This document shows, piece after piece, positions 59,564 through 64,000 of a stretch of 64,000 nt of DNA. The position numbers were made by a program, and so were the translations under genes. Location of the stretch: assembly GCF_000026185.1 (NCBI RefSeq), contig NC_010694.1:1798001-1862000 (forward strand). The letters are read 5' to 3'. The stretch's first letter is position 1. Every line of letters begins with the position of its first letter. The notes under the pieces are model-generated. The model did no database searches and was not told where the DNA came from. It saw nothing but the letters and a program-made list of their open reading frames with translations. This DNA is from Erwinia tasmaniensis Et1/99 (lineage in GTDB: Bacteria > Pseudomonadota > Gammaproteobacteria > Enterobacterales > Enterobacteriaceae).

Positions 59564-59907
59564 GTCAGAAGAAGCTTTACCGTATTCCGCAGCAGGGTAA
59601 GGTAAAAGGAGTCTGCGCGGGGATCGCCGATTATCTGAATATCCCGGTGCGGCTGGTGCGGGTTATCGTGGTGCTGTCGATGATATTCGGACTGTTTGTT
59701 TTTACGCTGGTGGCTTACTTCGCACTGGCGATGGTTCTGGATGAGAAGCCATTCGGCGAGCAGGGTGAGGATCAATCGCCCAGCGCTCACCAGCTACTAG
59801 ACCAGTTAAGTTATGAACTTAACGGCGGGGAGCAGCAGCTGCGGCAGGTTGAGCGCTACGTGACTTCCGAAACGTTCAGCGTACGCAGTCGCTTCAGCCA
59901 GCTTTAA
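59560..59907 (+). CDS. pspC: Phage shock protein C
   Basis: A 115-residue membrane protein of the PspC family. It begins with the conserved LYRIPQQGKVKGVCAGIADYL, then a hydrophobic segment (VRVIVVLSMIFGLFVFTLVAYFALAM) and a leucine-rich C-terminal part with SYELNGGEQQLRQVERYV. Confidence 0.95.
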   Translation: MSQKKLYRIPQQGKVKGVCAGIADYLNIPVRLVRVIVVLSMIFGLFVFTLVAYFALAMVLDEKPFGEQGEDQSPSAHQLLDQLSYELNGGEQQLRQVERYVTSETFSVRSRFSQL

Positions 59908-59924
59908 CCTTAAGGGGTAATAAG

Positions 59925-60134
59925 ATGCGTAACATAAAACGACATGCGCCGGCGCTCAAAAAAGCCGGTAAATTTATTCTGATCAACGCCATTACCTACG
60001 GCCCGGCGGGGCTAAGCGGCTGGGCGGTGAAGTCGGTTGCTCGTAAGCCGCTCAAAATCGTTCTGGCCTGGGCGCTGGAACCGCTTATTCGCCGCGTGAT
60101 CAAAGGAGCCAGCTCTCGCTGGGTCAAACCCTGA
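59925..60134 (+). CDS. pspD: Phage shock protein D
   Basis: A small 69-residue protein, peripheral to the inner membrane in E. coli, with HAPALKKAGKFILINAITYG and a basic C-terminal part. It follows pspC by 17 bases. No pspE gene follows. Confidence 0.85.
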   Translation: MRNIKRHAPALKKAGKFILINAITYGPAGLSGWAVKSVARKPLKIVLAWALEPLIRRVIKGASSRWVKP

Positions 60135-60174
60135 TCGATTGACGACATCACCCGATAAGGCATCATCGCCACCG

Positions 60175-61572
60175 ATGAAAAGACTACAAAATGAATTGCT
60201 GTCTCTGGTCAATCGCGGCGTGGATCGCCATCTGCGTTTAGCGGTTACCGGACTGAGCCGTAGCGGCAAAACCGCTTTTATCACTTCGCTGGTTAACCAA
60301 CTGCTTAATGTCAATACCGGCGCGCGCCTGCCGCTGTTCTCGGCCGCGCGTGAACAGCGCCTGCTCGGCGTTAAACGCGTTGCCCAGCGCGATCTTGGCC
60401 TGACTCGCTTTACCTATGATGAAGGGCTGGCACAGCTGTACGGCACGCCGCCAAACTGGCCAACGCCAACGCGCGGCGTCAGTGAAATGCGTCTTGAGCT
60501 GCGCTATCGCTCGCGTGATTCGCTGCTGCGTCACTTTAAAGACACCTCAACGCTCTATCTTGAAATCGTCGACTATCCGGGAGAATGGCTGCTGGACCTG
60601 CCCATGCTGGCGCAGGATTACCTCAGCTGGTCACGCCAGATGACCGGACTTTTGCAGGGGGATCGTGCCGTCTGGGCGCAGCGCTGGCAGCAGCTGTGCG
60701 CCGGGCTGGATCCGTTTGCTCCCGCTGACGAAAATCGGCTGGCTGAGATCGCCGCCGCCTGGACGGAATATTTACAGCAGTGTAAGCAGGAAGGTTTACA
60801 TTTTATTCAGCCGGGGCGGTTCGTGCTGCCCGGAGAGATGGCGGGCGCACCGGCCCTGCAATTTTTCCCGTGGCCAACGGTAGAAGAGGGGGCGGAAACG
60901 CGGTTAATGCAGACTGACGCCTCGAGCAATATCGGCACGCTTCGCGCGCGCTACCAATACTATTGTCAACACGTTGTGAAGGGCTTTTATAAAAACCACT
61001 TCCTGCGTTTTGATCGACAAATCGTGCTTGTCGACTGCCTGCAACCTCTCAACGGCGGGCCGCAGGCGTTTAACGATATGCGTCTGGCGCTGACGCAACT
61101 GATGCAGAGCTTCTCATACGGCCAGCGTACCCTGTTTCGCCGTCTTTTTTCACCGGTTATCGACAAGCTGATGTTTGCCGCGACTAAAAGTGACCATGTC
61201 ACCTCCGATCAGCACGCCAACCTGGTTTCATTGCTACAACAGCTGGTGCAGGATGCCTGGCAAAACGCCGCTTTTGAAGGGATCAGCATGGATTGCGTGG
61301 GCCTGGCCTCGGTGCAGGCCACACAGAGCGGTCGGGTCGATCATCAGGGAGAGAGTATCCCGGCGCTGCGTGGTCACCGGCTGGCGGATAATCATGAGCT
61401 GACGGTTTATCCGGGTGAAGTTCCTGCCCGCCTGCCCGGCAGCGCATTCTGGCAAGAACAGGGTTTTCATTTTGAACAGTTTCGCCCGCAGGATGTCGAT
61501 ATCGATCGTCCTTTGCCGCATATCCGTATGGACGCCGCGCTGGAATTTTTACTGGGAGATAAGCTGCGATGA
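60175..61572 (+). CDS. ycjX: YcjX GTPase-like protein
   Basis: A 465-residue protein with P-loop [10 protein letters not shown] (Walker A) and the YcjX family core (GDPP-like [57 protein letters not shown]). It is matched to E. coli YcjX over its length and belongs to the PspF regulon there. The start [17 protein letters not shown] is selected by that match; an upstream TTG could add 12 residues. Its stop overlaps ycjF. Confidence 0.94.
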
Positions 61573-62624
61573 ACGCACCGATTAAACCACGCATCGATTT
61601 TGCCCAGCCGCTCAAGGAAGAGCAGGCAGCGGCCATGCGCCCGCCGCAGGCGTTTGTCGACCGGCAGGATCGTTTTATTGCCGCAGATCCCGAGCTGGAA
61701 GCCGCACCTGAAGGTGCTGGCGAGCAGGCCGTGGAAGCCGCTCTGCGGCCGAAACGCAGCCCGTGGCGTAAAATGGTTACCGCTGGACTGGGCCTGTTTG
61801 CCGTCAGCGTTATTGCCCAGGGCGTGCAGGGGGTCTATCACGCCTGGCTAGCGCAAGACTGGATTGCGCTGGGAGGCGGTGCGGCTGGCGTACTGATCGT
61901 GGCCGCCGGGGCCGGGTCATTGATAAGCGAATGGCGTCGCCTGTACCGTCTGCGCGCGCGCGCTGAAGAGCGTGATGTGGCGCGTGAGCTACTGGCCAGT
62001 CACAGTATCGGCAAGGGTCGTGCCTTCTGTGAGAAGCTGGCGCAGCAGGCGGAGCTGGAAGCGGGACATCCGGCGCTGCAACGCTGGAAGGCATCCCTGC
62101 ATGAAACCCATAACGATCGTGAAGTGGTCGCGCTGTATGCGCAGCTGGTACAGCCGGCGCTGGACGCTCAGGCACGACGTGAGATCAGTCGTTACGCCGC
62201 AGAGTCAACGCTGATGATTGCCGTCAGTCCGCTCGCGCTGGTGGATATGGCGTTTATCGCCTGGCGCAACCTGCGGCTGGTCAATCGTATTGCCGCGCTA
62301 TACGGCATAGAACTTGGCTATTTTAGCCGTATCAGGCTTTTCCGCATGGTGTTATTGAACATGGCCTTTGCCGGCGCGTCAGAGCTGGTCAGTGAAGTGG
62401 GTATGGACTGGATGTCACAAGATATTGCCGCCCGACTCTCAACCCGTGCGGCGCAGGGAATAGGTGCCGGTCTGTTAACCGCCCGGCTCGGCATTAAGGC
62501 GATGGAGCTGTGCCGGCCGCTGCCGTGGCTGGAAGGAGACAAACCACGGCTTGGAGACTTCCGACGTGAACTGATGGCCCAGCTGAAGGAAAGCCTGCAA
62601 CGTAACGATAAAAAAGCGCAGTAG
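61569..62624 (+). CDS. ycjF: YcjF (UPF0283) inner-membrane protein
   Basis: A 351-residue protein with an acidic N-terminal cytoplasmic part and two hydrophobic segments (about 68-90 and 100-118), then a helical domain (DUF697-like region with [20 protein letters not shown]). Its pairing and overlap with ycjX is the same as in E. coli, where both are in the Psp regulon. Function unclear. Confidence 0.93.
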
Positions 62625-62725
62625 ACGAACTGTCAACTTTCCATGACAGAGTGCTTCTGGCCCGGCGAGGGATAGCGTATTATCTGCGGATACGTTCTGC
62701 ACTGTGATAAAAAGGGTTAACACGC

Positions 62726-64000
62726 ATGCGTCTTGAAGTTTTTTGCCAGGACCGAATTGGCCTGACCCGCGAACTGCTGGACCTGCTGGTCGAACGCAGC
62801 ATCGATCTACGCGGCATTGAAATTTCCGCCATGGGTCGCATCTATCTCAACTTTTCTAATCTTGGTTTTGACTCGTTCAGCCAGCTGATGGCGGAGATCC
62901 GTCGTATTGCCGGCGTGACCGACGTTCGCACCGTCTCCTATCTGCCTTCGGAACGTGAACATCGAGCGCTGAGCGCGCTGCTGGTCGCCCTGCCGGAGCC
63001 GGTTTTTTCAATCGATCTGAAAAGTAAGATTGAGCTCGCTAATCCTGCCGCGCAGGCGCTGTTTGCCCTTAACGAAGAAAAAATGCGCAATCATAACGCC
63101 GGCTCGCTGATTTCCAGCTTCAACTTCCAGCGCTGGCTGGAGAGTGAACGCATCGAGCCGCAGGCCCACCACGTGGTGCTTCAGGGGCGAGATTTTCTGA
63201 TGGAGGTGACGCCCGTCTATGCGCAGGATGAAGGGGAGGCTGCCCCGAATCCGGTGGGTGGCGTGGTGCTGCTCAAGTCAACGGCGCGCATGGGTCAGCA
63301 GTTGCAAAAGCTGGCGGTCAACGATGACTCAGATTTTCAGCATATCGTCGCGGTTAGCCCGAAGATGCGCCAGGTCGTCGACCAGGCCCGTAAGCTGGCG
63401 ATGCTGGATGCCCCGCTGCTGATCGTCGGGGATACCGGCACGGGGAAAGATATGCTGGCGGCGGCCTGCCATATGCGCAGCGCACGGGGTAAAAAGCCGT
63501 TCCTTGCCCTCAACTGCGCCTCACTGCCTGATGATGTTGCGGAAAGTGAGCTGTTTGGCCACGCGGCGGGAGCCTATCCCAATGCCCTACAGGGGAAAAA
63601 AGGCTTTTTCGAGCAGGCGAGCGGAGGTTCGGTGCTGCTGGATGAAATTGGCGAAATGTCCCCACGCATGCAGACCAAACTGCTGCGCTTTCTTAATGAC
63701 GGCACTTTCAGGCGCGTAGGCGAAGAGCATGAGGTGCACGTTGACGTTCGCGTGATCTGCGCTACGCAGAAGAATCTGCTGGAACTGGTTCAACGCGGTG
63801 ACTTCCGTGAAGACCTGTTTTATCGACTGAACGTGCTGACGCTTACGTTGCCGCCGCTGCGCGATCGACCGCAGGATATTTTGCCGCTCACGGAAATGCT
63901 GGTAGCGCGCTTTGCTGATGAGTTGGGGGTGGCGCGGCCTAAACTGTCTTCACAGCTGAATGCGTTTCTCACTCGCTACACCTGGCCTGGCAACGTGCGG
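62726..64000 (+). CDS. tyrR: Transcriptional regulator TyrR (3' part outside the window)
   Basis: Regulator of aromatic amino-acid synthesis and transport. 425 codons are visible. The N-terminal ACT domain begins MRLEVFCQDRIGLTRELLD; a PAS domain lies at about residues 80-190, and the AAA+ domain has Walker A GDTGTGKD. In place of GAFTGA it has GAYPNA, as in E. coli TyrR, which works with sigma-70 instead of sigma-54. The C-terminal DNA-binding region is cut by the window edge. Confidence 0.96.
   Translation, partial: MRLEVFCQDRIGLTRELLDLLVERSIDLRGIEISAMGRIYLNFSNLGFDSFSQLMAEIRRIAGVTDVRTVSYLPSEREHRALSALLVALPEPVFSIDLKSKIELANPAAQALFALNEEKMRNHNAGSLISSFNFQRWLESERIEPQAHHVVLQGRDFLMEVTPVYAQDEGEAAPNPVGGVVLLKSTARMGQQLQKLAVNDDSDFQHIVAVSPKMRQVVDQARKLAMLDAPLLIVGDTGTGKDMLAAACHMRSARGKKPFLALNCASLPDDVAESELFGHAAGAYPNALQGKKGFFEQASGGSVLLDEIGEMSPRMQTKLLRFLNDGTFRRVGEEHEVHVDVRVICATQKNLLELVQRGDFREDLFYRLNVLTLTLPPLRDRPQDILPLTEMLVARFADELGVARPKLSSQLNAFLTRYTWPGNVR

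Overview
The window is about 64 kb of an enterobacterial chromosome, most likely Erwiniaceae (Erwinia/Pantoea type). The gene order follows the E. coli opp-cls-tonB-trp-topA-cysB-acnA-pyrF-rnb and sap-psp-tyrR arcs, and most proteins look like close relatives of the E. coli ones. Differences from E. coli fit Erwinia-like bacteria: separate trpG and trpD genes, two oppA genes in tandem, no btuR between rluB and yciK, no yciN between sohB and topA, and unrelated genes in the osmB-rnb and sapA-pspF gaps. No rRNA, tRNA, CRISPR array, phage or intact transposase gene was seen.

Layout: 1-6653 holds the end of an upstream oppA paralogue and then oppABCDF, a peptide ABC importer. 6763-13530 holds envelope and small conserved genes (yciU, clsA, yciY, yciI, tonB, yciA, yciB, yciC, ompW, a BON lipoprotein). 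13686-20421 is a complete trp operon on the minus strand, with terminator, attenuator, leader peptide and TrpR operator. 20475-24577 is rnm-yciO-rluB, interrupted after yciO by a small cassette that encodes a Tlde1-like (DUF2778) peptidoglycan-targeting effector and a membrane protein, bounded by a duplicated yciO 3' end. 24710-39484 is core (yciK, sohB, topA, cysB, ymiA, yciX, acnA, ribA, pgpB, lapAB, pyrF, yciH). 39569-43918 is accessory: a tiny secreted peptide, osmB, an amino-acid dehydratase/RidA/regulator operon bracketed by inverted Tn3-like terminal repeats, and an orphan araD. 44001-50640 holds rnb, a YdeP-type molybdoenzyme with a divergent LysR regulator, and a two-domain carboxymuconolactone-decarboxylase-like protein. 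50966-56222 is sapABCDF. 56362-57250 holds a RyhB sRNA gene with two Fur-box-like sites and an AT-rich putative class II microcin/immunity pair. 57440-62624 is the psp regulon with pspF, pspABCD, ycjX and ycjF, followed by tyrR, which runs off the right edge.

How the genes work together: two peptide-type ABC systems (Opp for uptake, Sap for peptide/polyamine handling) flank the window. TonB and RyhB tie it to iron. The Psp proteins, ClsA, PgpB and LapAB deal with inner-membrane integrity and with phospholipid and LPS balance. The unusual material is four small accessory insertions: the effector/immunity cassette in yciO, the Tn3-ended catabolic operon, the putative microcin pair beside ryhB, and the small secreted peptide after yciH. 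The strongest candidates for undescribed systems are the microcin pair, the transposase-less Tn3-ended metabolic cassette and the orphan DUF2778 cassette. All three are sequence-based inferences.
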